From DASRDR01 sp044867785 (GTDB lineage Bacteria; Methylomirabilota; Methylomirabilia; Rokubacteriales; DASRDR01), in the NCBI GenBank assembly GCA_044867785.1, contig JBIOVM010000175.1:30710-94709 (forward strand): a DNA stretch of 64,000 nt. The letters run 5' to 3'. The position numbers were made by a program, and so were the translations under genes. How positions within the stretch are numbered: the stretch's first letter is position 1; every line of letters begins with the position of its first letter. Shown here one piece after another: positions 44,427 through 53,120 of this stretch. The notes under the pieces were generated by a model that made no database searches, was not told the DNA's origin, and was given only the letters and a program-made list of their open reading frames with translations.

Positions 44427-46016
44427 ATGGATTTCGATCGGACCCTCGTGGGCGGCCTCGTGGTGGACGGCACCGGCGCCCGCGGCTACCGGGCGGACGT
44501 CGGCGTGCGCGGGGGGCGGATCGAGGCGATCGGGGACCTCGCCGCCGCTCCCGCGGCCGAGCGCCTGGACGCGCGCGGCCGCGTCGTCTGTCCGGGCTTC
44601 ATCGACATGCACAGCCACTCGGACCTCTCGCTGCTCCTCTGCCCGACCGGCGACAGCAAGATCCGCCAGGGCGTGACGACGGAGGTGGTGGGGAACTGCG
44701 GCTTCAGCCCGGCGCCGCTCACCCCCCAGCACGCCGAGACGGTGCGCTCCCTCCACGGGTTCTTCGGCACCTTCATCCACGACCTCGACTGGCGCTGGCG
44801 CTCCTACGGGGAGTTCGCGGACCGGCTCGGCCGGGGCGGCCTCGGGCTCCACGTCGCGCCGCTGGTGGGTCACGTGACCGTGCGCGCGGCGATCATGGGA
44901 TACGCCCAGCGGCCGCCGAGCGCGGGCGAGCTGGCCGCCATGCAGGATCTCGTCCGCGCCGCGATGCGCGACGGCTGCTTCGGGCTCTCGACGGGCCTGG
45001 TGTACCCGCCGGGCGCGTACGCCGACACCGAGGAGGTCGTCGAGCTGGCTCGCGTGGCGGGCGAGGCGGGGGGACTCTACGCGAGCCACATCCGCGGCGA
45101 GGGCCACTCCCTGCTGCGCGCGGTCGCCGAGGCGCTGGAGGTCGGCGAGCGAGCCCGTGCCCGCGTCCAGATCTCGCACCACAAGGCGGCGTTCCGGCCG
45201 TACTGGGGCCGGATCCGTCACGCGACCCAGCTGTCCGAGTGGGCGCACGAACGGGGCCAGGACGTCACGTTCGACGTCTATCCCTACACGGCGGGGAGTG
45301 CGCCCTTGACTCAGATCATCCCCGACTGGGCGCACGAGGGGGGGCTTGCCGCTCTCCTCGCCCGGCTCGGCGATCGCGCACATCGAGCGCAGCTCGCGCG
45401 GGAGGTGGCCGAGCAGGGGCGCGAGTGGGACCAGACGCTGGTGGCCTGGATGCCCGCGGGCCCGGGCAAGGCCGACGAGGGCCGCTCGATGGCGGACATC
45501 GCCGCCCGCCGCGGCGTCGCCCCGGTGGACGCGCTCTTCGCGCTCCTCGAGGAGTCCCAGGCTCGGGCGATCATGGTCCACTTCGTCATGAGCGAGGAGG
45601 ACGTGCGGCACGTCATGCGGCACCCGCTCGCCATGTTCGGCTCGGACGGCTGGGTCCTCACGCCCGAGGGGCCTCTCGCGGAGGGCAAGCCCCACCCGCG
45701 CTGCTACGGCACGTATCCGCGGATCCTCGGCCACTACGTCCGCGAGGCCGGCGTGCTGACGCTCGAAGCGGCGGTGCACAAGGCGGCCTACCGGCCGGCG
45801 GAGAAGCTCGGCCTCGCGGGAAAGGGACGGGTTCAGGTGGGCGCCGACGCGGACCTGGTCGTGTTCGACCCGGACGCGGTGCGGGAGCGCGCGACCTACG
45901 CCGATCCGCATCGGTTCCCGGAGGGCATCGAGCACGTCCTCGTTGCCGGCGAGCCGGCGGTTCGCGACGGCCAGCCCACGGGCGCGCGTGCCGGCCGCGT
46001 CCTCCGGCGGCCCTGA
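44427..46016 (+). CDS. N-acyl-D-amino-acid deacylase family amidohydrolase
   Basis: 529 aa, length of D-aminoacylases. Metal motifs: GFIDMHSHSDLSLL (HxH-type, about 58-71), GVTTEVVGNCGFSPAPL (catalytic Cys ligand, about 84-100), ASHIRGEGHSLL (about 212-223) and MFGSDGW (late Asp). GGAGGAT precedes the ATG at 44427. Immediately after two importer permeases; it presumably deacylates imported N-acyl-D-amino acids or similar peptide fragments. Confidence 0.9.
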   Translation: MDFDRTLVGGLVVDGTGARGYRADVGVRGGRIEAIGDLAAAPAAERLDARGRVVCPGFIDMHSHSDLSLLLCPTGDSKIRQGVTTEVVGNCGFSPAPLTPQHAETVRSLHGFFGTFIHDLDWRWRSYGEFADRLGRGGLGLHVAPLVGHVTVRAAIMGYAQRPPSAGELAAMQDLVRAAMRDGCFGLSTGLVYPPGAYADTEEVVELARVAGEAGGLYASHIRGEGHSLLRAVAEALEVGERARARVQISHHKAAFRPYWGRIRHATQLSEWAHERGQDVTFDVYPYTAGSAPLTQIIPDWAHEGGLAALLARLGDRAHRAQLAREVAEQGREWDQTLVAWMPAGPGKADEGRSMADIAARRGVAPVDALFALLEESQARAIMVHFVMSEEDVRHVMRHPLAMFGSDGWVLTPEGPLAEGKPHPRCYGTYPRILGHYVREAGVLTLEAAVHKAAYRPAEKLGLAGKGRVQVGADADLVVFDPDAVRERATYADPHRFPEGIEHVLVAGEPAVRDGQPTGARAGRVLRRP

Positions 46017-46172
46017 GATCAGTTCGTCTCGAGCCCCGCCCGGTTCCTGCACGGGCCGCCGACCGAGGCGGTCGTGCCCAAGCCCCCGAGGTAGGCCCGG
46101 GGCGCGCCCCCGGCGCCGTCTTCGCCGCGGGTCCTCCGCGCCCGGTTCCGGCGCCGGAAGAAAAAGGCCGGA

Positions 46173-46203
46173 TCCTCAGCGAATCCTCAGGCTGCCCCCT
46201 CAG
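46173..46203 (+). promoter_or_regulatory. Tandem direct repeats, probable OmpR-family binding site
   Basis: TCCTCAG at 46173-46179 and 46184-46190, an 11-bp period (one helical turn), with a weaker third copy (CCCTCAG, 46197-46203). It lies 54-84 bp before the ATG of the exported protein at 46257. A similar pair precedes the next exported gene. An OmpR-family response regulator is encoded 2 kb downstream and is the obvious candidate to bind it. Confidence 0.65.
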
Positions 46204-46256
46204 GCTGCCCTCGGGATGGGCGTCGGACACCGCCCACCCGGAAAGGGAGACGGCAC

Positions 46257-47018
46257 ATGAGACGGCAACCGAGGACCTCGCAGTGGATCACGGCGGCGGC
46301 CCTGGCATTCCTGCTGGGGAGCGTCGGCCTGCCAGGGGGCACGGCCCGGGCGGAGGCCCCGCAATACACGACCGAGTTCGAGCTGGACGAGTGCACCTTC
46401 TCGTCCAACGGCCGGAACGCCCACTTCAGCCTCCGACCCGGCGACTTGCTGGTACTCGAGGGGATGGACGAGGGGGAGCTCCTGCGGGTCGAGATCAAGG
46501 TGCTCAGCCAGACGAAGAAGATCACGTTCAAGGACGCGGAGGGCGAGTCCCTGACGGTGTGGACCCGGGTCGTCGAGGAGCGGGAGTGGAAGGACGGCCA
46601 GCTGGTCGAGGTCTCGCGGAACTTCTACGCGCGATGCGCGGAGACGGACGACATCTTCTACTTCGGCGAGGAGGTGGACATCTACGAGGACGGGGTCATC
46701 GTCAGCCACGACGGCGCCTGGCTCGCCGGCAAGAACGGCGCGCAGCCGGGACTGATCATGCCCGGGCGATTCCTCCTCGGCTCGCGCTACGTGCAGGAGC
46801 TCGCGCCGGACGTCGCGCTGGATCGCGCGGAGCACGTGAAGATGGGGCTCACGGTGAAGACCGCGGCCGGGACGTTCGAGGACTGCGTCGAGGTCGTGGA
46901 GACCACACCGCTCGAGCCGGGGGCGACGAGCGTCAAGCGCTACTGCGCCGAGATCGGACTGGTCGCGGACGGCCCGGCCAAGCTGATCGACTACGACATC
47001 GACGGCGCCGACGACTGA
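46257..47018 (+). CDS. Exported protein of unknown function, regulon member
   Basis: 253 aa with a signal peptide (TSQWITAAALAFLLGSVGLP, cleavage near ARA-EA). The mature part is acidic and beta-rich: FELDECTFSSNGRNAHFSLR, LLRVEIKVLSQTKKITFKD, FYARCAETDDIFYFGEEVDI and FEDCVEVVETTPLEPGA. The even number of Cys (four) suggests disulfides. Acidic patches could bind cations. GGAAAGGGAGA lies before the ATG. Family not recognised. Upstream direct repeats link it to the two-component system at 48357-50475. Confidence 0.7.
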   Translation: MRRQPRTSQWITAAALAFLLGSVGLPGGTARAEAPQYTTEFELDECTFSSNGRNAHFSLRPGDLLVLEGMDEGELLRVEIKVLSQTKKITFKDAEGESLTVWTRVVEEREWKDGQLVEVSRNFYARCAETDDIFYFGEEVDIYEDGVIVSHDGAWLAGKNGAQPGLIMPGRFLLGSRYVQELAPDVALDRAEHVKMGLTVKTAAGTFEDCVEVVETTPLEPGATSVKRYCAEIGLVADGPAKLIDYDIDGADD

Positions 47019-47042
47019 GCGCCGGAGACCCGGGCGCCGGTC

Positions 47043-47078
47043 GCCCCGCGTCGGGCCACCCGCACCGAAGCGCGGGGC
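47043..47078 (+). terminator. Hairpin after first exported gene
   Basis: Perfect 8-bp stem GCCCCGCG (47043-47050) with CGCGGGGC (47071-47078), 20-nt loop, 24 bp after the stop codon, no T-run. A second inverted repeat, CTGGCTCCTGG (47096-47106) with CCAGGAGCCAG (47123-47133), follows. Either could end or separate transcripts before the next promoter. Confidence 0.4.
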
Positions 47079-47174
47079 GGGTCTCAGGGAGAGGGCTGGC
47101 TCCTGGCGGCGAGTGACGGCGACCAGGAGCCAGTCCCGCGGCGAGCGCGCCCACGCTCCACGAAATGCCGGGAA

Positions 47175-47192
47175 TCTTCAGCGACTCCTCAG
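47175..47192 (+). promoter_or_regulatory. Direct repeat, probable OmpR-family binding site
   Basis: TCTTCAG at 47175-47181 and TCCTCAG at 47186-47192, spaced by an 11-bp period and matching the repeats at 46173-46190 (common core AATCYTCAGCGAMTCCTCAG with small changes in order). It precedes the second exported gene. Likely bound by the response regulator encoded at 48357. Confidence 0.65.
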
Positions 47193-47335
47193 CTTGGCCA
47201 GGCACGATCTCGTCGGGATGGCCTCGAACGACGTCCGTCCCGGAAGAGGAGGAAACCCGAATGACACGGCAGGTGACGGCTTCGCAGCGCGCCCGGACAC
47301 GCCGGCTGGCGTGCGCCGGCGCGAGGGGGACATCG

Positions 47336-48100
47336 ATGAACCCGCAGCAGGGGAGACGGAACGCGGGGACCGCCTCGGTCGTGGCCGCCTTGGTCTTGGC
47401 CTTCGGGCTCGCCGCCCCGGCGGTGCGGGCGGCCGAGTTCACCGAGGCCGAGCTGTTCGTCGAGCTCAACGACACCGATGGCGACCTCGGGCTGCACGCG
47501 TCGATCGACGGCGGGCCCTGGGAGGAGCTGGAGATCGAGGGCCCGAACGGGCGCACGCTCCTCAAGGTCACGGCCCAGGGCAGCTTGGCGCGGCAGGGCG
47601 GGACCCAGCTGTTCCTGGAGAGCGCCGAGCCGTCGTTCGACGAGCTGGCGCCCGAGCGGTTCTTCGGTCGGTTCCCCAAGGGCAAGTACCAGATCGAGGG
47701 CAAGGCCCTCGACGGGAAGGAGTTCAAGACCACGGTGGAGCTCAGCCACGTGCTGGCGGCCCCGCCCTCCAACATTCGCGTCAACACCGAGCTCGACAAG
47801 GTGAAGAACTGCGACGAGGAGCCCCTCCCGTCGGTGACCGGGCCCGTCACCATCTCCTGGGATCCGGTGACGGAATCGCATCCCGAGCTCGGCGAACCGG
47901 GGGACGTCGAGATCGCGAGGTACCAGTTCTTCGTCGAGCAGGGAGACTTCACGCTCGCCGTCGACCTTCCCCCCGACGTCACGACGTTCGCGATTCCGTC
48001 GGCGGTCGTCACCCCGGGCAGCGTCAAGATCGAGATCATCGCCAGAACGAGCACGGGGAACAACACCGCGGTGGAGCAGTGCTTCGTGCTGGAGCCGTGA
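47336..48100 (+). CDS. Exported protein of unknown function, regulon member
   Basis: 254 aa from the ATG at 47336, which gives a clean signal peptide (GTASVVAALVLAFGLAAPAV, cleavage near VRA-AE); an ATG at 47261 with a strong AGAGGAGG is an alternative that would add 25 residues. The mature protein appears to be two beta-sandwich parts: LFVELNDTDGDLGLHASIDG, WEELEIEGPNGRTLLKVTAQ in the first, VTISWDPVTESHPELGEPGD in the second, like a fibronectin type III domain. Function unknown; probably in the same regulon as the 46257 gene. Confidence 0.68.
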   Translation: MNPQQGRRNAGTASVVAALVLAFGLAAPAVRAAEFTEAELFVELNDTDGDLGLHASIDGGPWEELEIEGPNGRTLLKVTAQGSLARQGGTQLFLESAEPSFDELAPERFFGRFPKGKYQIEGKALDGKEFKTTVELSHVLAAPPSNIRVNTELDKVKNCDEEPLPSVTGPVTISWDPVTESHPELGEPGDVEIARYQFFVEQGDFTLAVDLPPDVTTFAIPSAVVTPGSVKIEIIARTSTGNNTAVEQCFVLEP

Positions 48101-48141
48101 CGATCGCCCGCGCGGAGTAGCCGCACCGGGCGTCGGCCGGA

Positions 48142-48172
48142 CCCGTCCGGCGAGAGTCCCTCGCCGGACGGG
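48142..48172 (+). terminator. Strong hairpin terminator
   Basis: Perfect 13-bp stem CCCGTCCGGCGAG (48142-48154), 5-nt loop AGTCC, CTCGCCGGACGGG (48160-48172), 41 bp after the second exported gene. No T-run follows, as is common for GC-rich genomes. It separates that gene from the two-component system. Confidence 0.6.
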
Positions 48173-48356
48173 GTGGCCCGGGAAGGCGGCCACCGGTCGC
48201 GCCCCCGAGCGGCGCCGTTCGGCCGCCCCGTTCGTTGCCTCGGGCTCCCGGCCTGGCTTACTCTGGCGGCGCGGGAGCCTGCGGCGCGGCGGGGCTCCGT
48301 GGCGTGGTGCCTGCCGTCCGATCCGGCGGCACGAGGCCGGCGCCGTCGAGGAGCCT

Positions 48357-49022
48357 GTGAAGATCTTGCTGGTCGACGATTCCCAGCGCCTCCTGCGGTC
48401 CCTCGGCCACGGCCTGAAGAAGCTCGGCTACGCGGTCGATCTGGCCGGCGACGGGGAACAGGGGCTGGCGCTCGCCGAGACCTACGACTACCACGTCATC
48501 GTCCTCGACCTGATGCTTCCCGGGCTGTCGGGCCTGGAGGTCCTTCGGCGACTCCGGGGGCGGGGCAGCGACGTCCACGTCCTGATACTGTCCGCCCGGG
48601 ATCGGGTGGACGACCGCGTGCGGGGCCTCCAGCTGGGCGCCGACGACTACCTCGTCAAGCCCTTCGCGTTCGAGGAGCTGTGCGCGCGGATCCAGGCGCT
48701 CGTCCGCCGGCGTCACCAGGCGAAGGACCCGGTCATCCGGCTGGGGCCCCTCGAGATCGACGCCGCCCGCCGCCGGGTCACGCGCGGCGGCGACACGCTT
48801 CACCTGACCCCGAGCGAGTACGCCCTGCTGGAGCTCCTCGCCTACCAGCGCGGCCGCGTCTTCTCGCAGGAGCAGCTGATCGAGCACCTGCACCGGAGCG
48901 CTTCGGAGGTGTCGAGCAACGTCGTCGAGGTGCTCGTCTCGAGCCTGCGGAAGAAGATCCACGCGCGCGGCGAACCCCCGATCCTCCGCACGCGGCGCGG
49001 GTTCGGCTACTTCGTCGAGTAG
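48357..49022 (+). CDS. OmpR-family response regulator
   Basis: 221 aa. Receiver domain 1-115: acidic pocket LLVDD (6-8), phospho-acceptor D51 in VIVLDLMLPG, switch S/T at about 79 in LILSARD and K101 in YLVKPF. The OmpR/PhoB winged-helix DNA-binding domain covers about 125-221 (LTPSEYALLELLAYQRGRVF, VEVLVSSLRKKI, LRTRRGFGYFVE). Start is GTG at 48357. One base separates its stop from the histidine kinase. Direct repeats at 46173 and 47175 are candidate targets. Confidence 0.92.
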   Translation: MKILLVDDSQRLLRSLGHGLKKLGYAVDLAGDGEQGLALAETYDYHVIVLDLMLPGLSGLEVLRRLRGRGSDVHVLILSARDRVDDRVRGLQLGADDYLVKPFAFEELCARIQALVRRRHQAKDPVIRLGPLEIDAARRRVTRGGDTLHLTPSEYALLELLAYQRGRVFSQEQLIEHLHRSASEVSSNVVEVLVSSLRKKIHARGEPPILRTRRGFGYFVE

Positions 49023-49023
49023 G

Positions 49024-50475
49024 ATGCGCTCGCTCCGCACCCGCCTGTTCGTGTACCTGATCGGCGGCGCCGCCGCGGTGCTCCTCGCCGCCGGGCTCGC
49101 GCTGCGGACGATCGTCGTCGACGCGCTCCAGACCGAGTTCGACCGGGCGCTCGCCGCCAAGGCGCGGGGCCTCGTCGCGCTGACGGAGGAGGAGGGCGGC
49201 CTGATCGAGTTCGAGTTCGACGACGAGCACATGCCCGAGTTCGCGGTCGGGGCCAGCCCCGAGTACTTCGAGCTCTGGCTCGCGGACGGCTCGCTGGTCC
49301 GGCGCTCGCCGTCCTTCGAGGCGAGCGACGAGACGCGAGGCGCGAGCCTCGTCGGCTCGCACCCGCCGGCCGCGCCGAGCTTCCGGGACGTCCGCTTGCC
49401 GGACGGCCGCCGGGGGCGTCAGGTCCGGATCGACTTCGTCCCGACGCTCGACACCGAGGACGATCCGGGGGAAGCGAGGGACGCGCCCGCCCTCCCGTCG
49501 CCGGGTCGTCTCCGCGCGACCGTGCTCGTCGCGCGCGAGCGAGAGCACTTCGACGCCGGCGTCCGTCGCCTGGAGGCGACGGGAGCCGGCCTCGGGCTCG
49601 CCCTGATGCTCGCGCTCGCCGGGCTGATGCAGCTCGCGTTGCGGGCCGGCCTCCGCTCGCTGGATCGGCTGACCGGGCAGGTCCGGGGGCTCGACGTGAG
49701 CTCCCTGGACACGCGGGTCGCCGTGGAGGCGCCGCCCGACGAGATCGCGGTCGTGGTGGAGCAGGTCAACGCGCTCCTGGGCCGGCTGGAGGCGGGCTTC
49801 AAGCGGGAGCGTCGGCTGTCGAGCGACATCGCTCACGAGCTCAAGACGCCGATCGCCGAGCTCCGGAACCTGGGCGAGGTCGGCGCCCGCTGGCCCGAGG
49901 ACCGCGCGTCGGCTCGGCAGTTCTTCGAGGATGCCGGGGCGATCGCGCAGCAGATGGAGCGGATCGTCGTGAACCTCCTGGCCCTGGCGCGATACGACGA
50001 GGGCCACGAACAGGTCTGGACGGCGCCGGTGGAGGTCGCGGAGGTCGTCGACGCCGCCTGGAAGCCGCTGGCCCGGGACGCTCTGGCGAAGGGGCTCGAG
50101 CTGCGGCAGGAGATCCCGCGAGCGGTTCGCGTCGAGACCGATCCGGAGAAGTTCGCCTTGGTCGTGCAGAACCTGCTGTCGAACGCCGTCGCTTACAGCC
50201 CTCCGGGCACCGAGGTGGTCTGCGAAGCGGAGGAGACGGCGGGCCGGGTGTCGGTGAGCTTCAGCAATCGGGTCGAGAACCTCGAGGCCGGGGACCTTCC
50301 GGTGATGTTCGACCGGTTCTGGCGGAAGGACGAGGCGCGAGCCGGGGGCCGCAGCGTGGGCCTGGGGCTGGCCCTCGTGCGCGCGCTCGCCGACCTGCTG
50401 GGTATCGAGATCGAGACGCGGCTCCGGCCCGACCGGACCTTCCGCATCACGCTCTCGAAGCGCGTCGCCGCCTGA
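49024..50475 (+). CDS. Sensor histidine kinase
   Basis: 483 aa inner-membrane kinase. First helix 8-30, periplasmic region about 31-180, second helix about 188-207, HAMP-like segment, H-box DIAHELKTPIAELRNL (phospho-His at 271), N-box LLSNAVAYSPP, and G-boxes with GLGLALVRAL. The periplasmic part has an acidic/His patch (EEEGGLIEFEFDDEHMPEFA, about 55-74) that could bind cations or cationic ligands. Partner of the adjacent response regulator. It converges with the outer-membrane gene, 6 bp apart. Confidence 0.91.
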   Translation: MRSLRTRLFVYLIGGAAAVLLAAGLALRTIVVDALQTEFDRALAAKARGLVALTEEEGGLIEFEFDDEHMPEFAVGASPEYFELWLADGSLVRRSPSFEASDETRGASLVGSHPPAAPSFRDVRLPDGRRGRQVRIDFVPTLDTEDDPGEARDAPALPSPGRLRATVLVAREREHFDAGVRRLEATGAGLGLALMLALAGLMQLALRAGLRSLDRLTGQVRGLDVSSLDTRVAVEAPPDEIAVVVEQVNALLGRLEAGFKRERRLSSDIAHELKTPIAELRNLGEVGARWPEDRASARQFFEDAGAIAQQMERIVVNLLALARYDEGHEQVWTAPVEVAEVVDAAWKPLARDALAKGLELRQEIPRAVRVETDPEKFALVVQNLLSNAVAYSPPGTEVVCEAEETAGRVSVSFSNRVENLEAGDLPVMFDRFWRKDEARAGGRSVGLGLALVRALADLLGIEIETRLRPDRTFRITLSKRVAA

Positions 50476-50481
50476 GCCGGC

Positions 50482-51804
50482 TCAGAAGCGGAACTGTACC
50501 TCCGCCCGCACGACCCAGGCCCCGCCGTTCCGCTCCGGGAAGGCCGAGCCGGGCGAAAAGTATCCCAGCACGGCTTTGACCTCCAGGCGATCGTAGATCT
50601 CCTCGAGGCCGAGGATGAGGTCCACGGCGCTGCCGAGCCGCCGGCTGCGGCCGGACGGCTCGGCGTCGATCCCGGCGTCGCGTATCGTCGCCGCCGCGTG
50701 GTGCTGGAGATAGTAGTGGTAGACGAGATCCACCGAGAACTTGTCGCTCGGGCGAATCCCGACGCCGGCGGTGAGGATCGCGAGATTGCTCAGCTCGGGA
50801 TCCAGCACCTCCCCGTAGTACTTGAAGTCGGTGGCGCCGCCGAAGTCGGATTCGTTCTCCTGCAGGCCGGTCTGCCGGAAGCTCCGGTCGGTGCCGTCGG
50901 CCGGCGACCGGTCGCCGCTGCCGAAGGCGAAGCCGAGCGTCAGCGCGGGCTTCGGGGCGACCTGGAACTCGTAGGTGGCGCCGAGGTCGATCCCCCATCC
51001 GCTGAGCTTGCGCGAGCCCTCCCGGCCGGCGACGTAGCCGAGCTCGAGCCAGTAGTCCAGGTCCTCGATGGGCTCGCCGCGCGAGCGCACGCCGACGAAG
51101 ACGGGGCGGTGGTGATCGGGGGCCGACAGATCGTCGCGGACGATCGCGTACGCGTCCAGCGCGAAGTCTTCGACGGGACGGTAGCTGGCGTAGAGCACGT
51201 AGTTGTTGATGTGCTCCCGGCGCGCCGAGCTCAAGAGGTCCTTCCGGACGAGGCCGTCCTGGCTCAGCGAGAGCTCGACGGCCAGCGCGGCCCGCTGGTA
51301 GCGAAGCCGGACCGCGTCCAGCTCCTCGTCGTAGAGCCACTGCCGCTCGTCCTCGAACCGTTGTCGCCCGATCTGCAGGGACAGCCCGCCGGGAAGCGCT
51401 CGAAGCCAGACGAACAGCTCCTTGAGCTCGAGCTCGGGGTCCTCACTGGGCTTGGTCCGGTCCGCCTCGATCTTCCAGACGATCTCCCGCGTGACGGCCA
51501 CGTTCAGGAACGCCTGGAAGCTCGGATGGGGGTCGAACGAGAACGCGAGCGACAGCTCGGGCGCGCCCATCGCGGCGTCGTTGTCGCGGCGGTCGTCCAG
51601 GGCGAGGTTCTTCCGATAGTCGTACGTGAGCTCGAGGTGAGCGCCGAAGGTCAGGAACGGCGCCAGCTGGTACCGGGTCTCGGGCGGCTCGTCCGGGTCG
51701 AAGACGTCCGCGCTCGTCGGGTGGGAGCCCGGGCCGACGGCCAGGATTGCCAGGAGAGCGCCCAGGCCGCTTCCGAGGCGCCGGCGGGCGCGGGACCTCC
51801 TCAC
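50482..51804 (-). CDS. Outer-membrane beta-barrel, alginate-export family type
   Basis: 440 aa. N-terminal signal-like segment (GSGLGALLAILAVGPGSHP), then repeated amphipathic strands and a final Phe (VVRAEVQFRF), the usual outer-membrane barrel ending. The features LSLQIGRQRFEDERQWLYDE and YEFQVAPKPALTLGFAFGSG resemble AlgE/Alginate_exp channels. Probably a porin for anionic or sugar solutes; alginate itself is not implied. Start appears to be GTG at 51804; the ribosome-binding site is weak. Confidence 0.78.
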   Translation of the reverse strand: MRRSRARRRLGSGLGALLAILAVGPGSHPTSADVFDPDEPPETRYQLAPFLTFGAHLELTYDYRKNLALDDRRDNDAAMGAPELSLAFSFDPHPSFQAFLNVAVTREIVWKIEADRTKPSEDPELELKELFVWLRALPGGLSLQIGRQRFEDERQWLYDEELDAVRLRYQRAALAVELSLSQDGLVRKDLLSSARREHINNYVLYASYRPVEDFALDAYAIVRDDLSAPDHHRPVFVGVRSRGEPIEDLDYWLELGYVAGREGSRKLSGWGIDLGATYEFQVAPKPALTLGFAFGSGDRSPADGTDRSFRQTGLQENESDFGGATDFKYYGEVLDPELSNLAILTAGVGIRPSDKFSVDLVYHYYLQHHAAATIRDAGIDAEPSGRSRRLGSAVDLILGLEEIYDRLEVKAVLGYFSPGSAFPERNGGAWVVRAEVQFRF

Positions 51805-51892
51805 CGGCGAATCGCGGCCGGCCCGGGTCGCGGGGGCTGCGGAGGGGCGCCACCCATTCCCCTACAACATGAGCACCATGCGGAAGCCGGTG

Positions 51893-52909
51893 TCAAACTC
51901 GCCGACGTCGGAGCGGCGCGCGCGGGGAGCCTTGATCGGCCGGTCGCGAGCGCCAGGCGCCGGGGGCGACGCCGGCGAGCTTCTTGAACGCGCGGCTGAA
52001 CGCCGCCTCGGAGTCGTAGCCGACCTCCCGCGCGACGGCGGACACCTTCGTCGGGCTCTCGGCGAGCAGGCGGGCGGCCACCTGCATTCGCCAGTGCGTC
52101 AGGTATTGGATCGGCGGATGGCCCACGAGGTGCGTGAACCGGTCGGCCAGCACGGAGCGCGAGAGCCCCACGTCCTTCGCCAGGCTCGCCAAGGTCCAGG
52201 CGCGGGCCGGTTGCTCGTGGAGCCGCGCGAGCGCGAGCCCGACCGCGGGGTCCCGCAGGGCGGCGAGCCACCCGGTTCCCTCCGCCGGCAGCGCCGCGAG
52301 GTGCCGCCGCACGACCTCGACGAAGATCAGCTCGCTGAGGCGCAGGCGCACGCACTCGCCGCCCGCCCGTCGCTCGCGCGCCTCGGCGACCGTGAACCGG
52401 ATCAGGTGGCCCAGCGGGTCCTCGTCCGATCCCACCGCCCGCCGCACGTGGAGGAGCCGCGGGAGCGTGGCCAGGAGCGGATTGAAGGGCCGCATGTCGC
52501 AGCCGAGGAAGCCGCATACCAGGTGCAGCCGGTCCGCGCCGGCGCCGCCCTCGCTGACGGTGAACGGCAGGTGGCCCGCGGCCATCTGCCGCATGAAGGC
52601 GAGGACGGTCTTCCGGTCCAGCCCGTCCGGCCGGGCGGGCGTCATCGACATCGCGTAGGCGTCGCCGCGCGGGAGCACCAACACGTCGCCGGCTTCCAGT
52701 CGGACCGGCGTTTCGCCCTGGACCATGCCCCAGCATTCGCCGTCGGTCACCACGTGGTACGAGATGACGTGCTGGGCGCGGGGCGAGACGCTCGGCGCCA
52801 GGGTGGCGCCGTCGGGAAGCTCGAGCCCCCAGGGTGCGCGCGCCTCGACGCGAAAGAACAGCGCTCCGCTCAGCCGCACCGCTCGCAGCACGTCCGAGAG
52901 GGCGTCCAT
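51893..52909 (-). CDS. AraC family transcriptional regulator
   Basis: 338 aa. N-terminal cupin-type ligand domain (about 1-180; ISYHVVTDGECWGMVQGETP, DVLVLPRGDAYAMS), as in the RCS-like AraC group. The C-terminal HTH pair is clear: ARAWTLASLAKDVGLSRSVL, and VSAVAREVGYDSEAAFSRAF followed by KKLAGVAPGAWR. Start ATG at 52909. Divergent from the SAM methyltransferase, which it may regulate; the 211-bp region between them probably holds its operator. Confidence 0.9.
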   Translation of the reverse strand: MDALSDVLRAVRLSGALFFRVEARAPWGLELPDGATLAPSVSPRAQHVISYHVVTDGECWGMVQGETPVRLEAGDVLVLPRGDAYAMSMTPARPDGLDRKTVLAFMRQMAAGHLPFTVSEGGAGADRLHLVCGFLGCDMRPFNPLLATLPRLLHVRRAVGSDEDPLGHLIRFTVAEARERRAGGECVRLRLSELIFVEVVRRHLAALPAEGTGWLAALRDPAVGLALARLHEQPARAWTLASLAKDVGLSRSVLADRFTHLVGHPPIQYLTHWRMQVAARLLAESPTKVSAVAREVGYDSEAAFSRAFKKLAGVAPGAWRSRPADQGSPRAPLRRRRV

Positions 52910-53120
52910 GGGCGGGCCGACGGCGTCGGACTCTCGGGCAAGCCGACCGGACGCCGGAGCAAGTGGCGCGACCGCTCCGGATGGCGGGGCATGCGATCCG
53001 GATGCTCGGTCATCGCGACGAGCCACGGGGCGATCATACACTTCTGCCCGAGCACGATTGGCCGCGCCCGGCCGACTCCCGGGTCGGGCGACGGCCGTCG
53101 GAGCGGGGAAGGAGACGATC

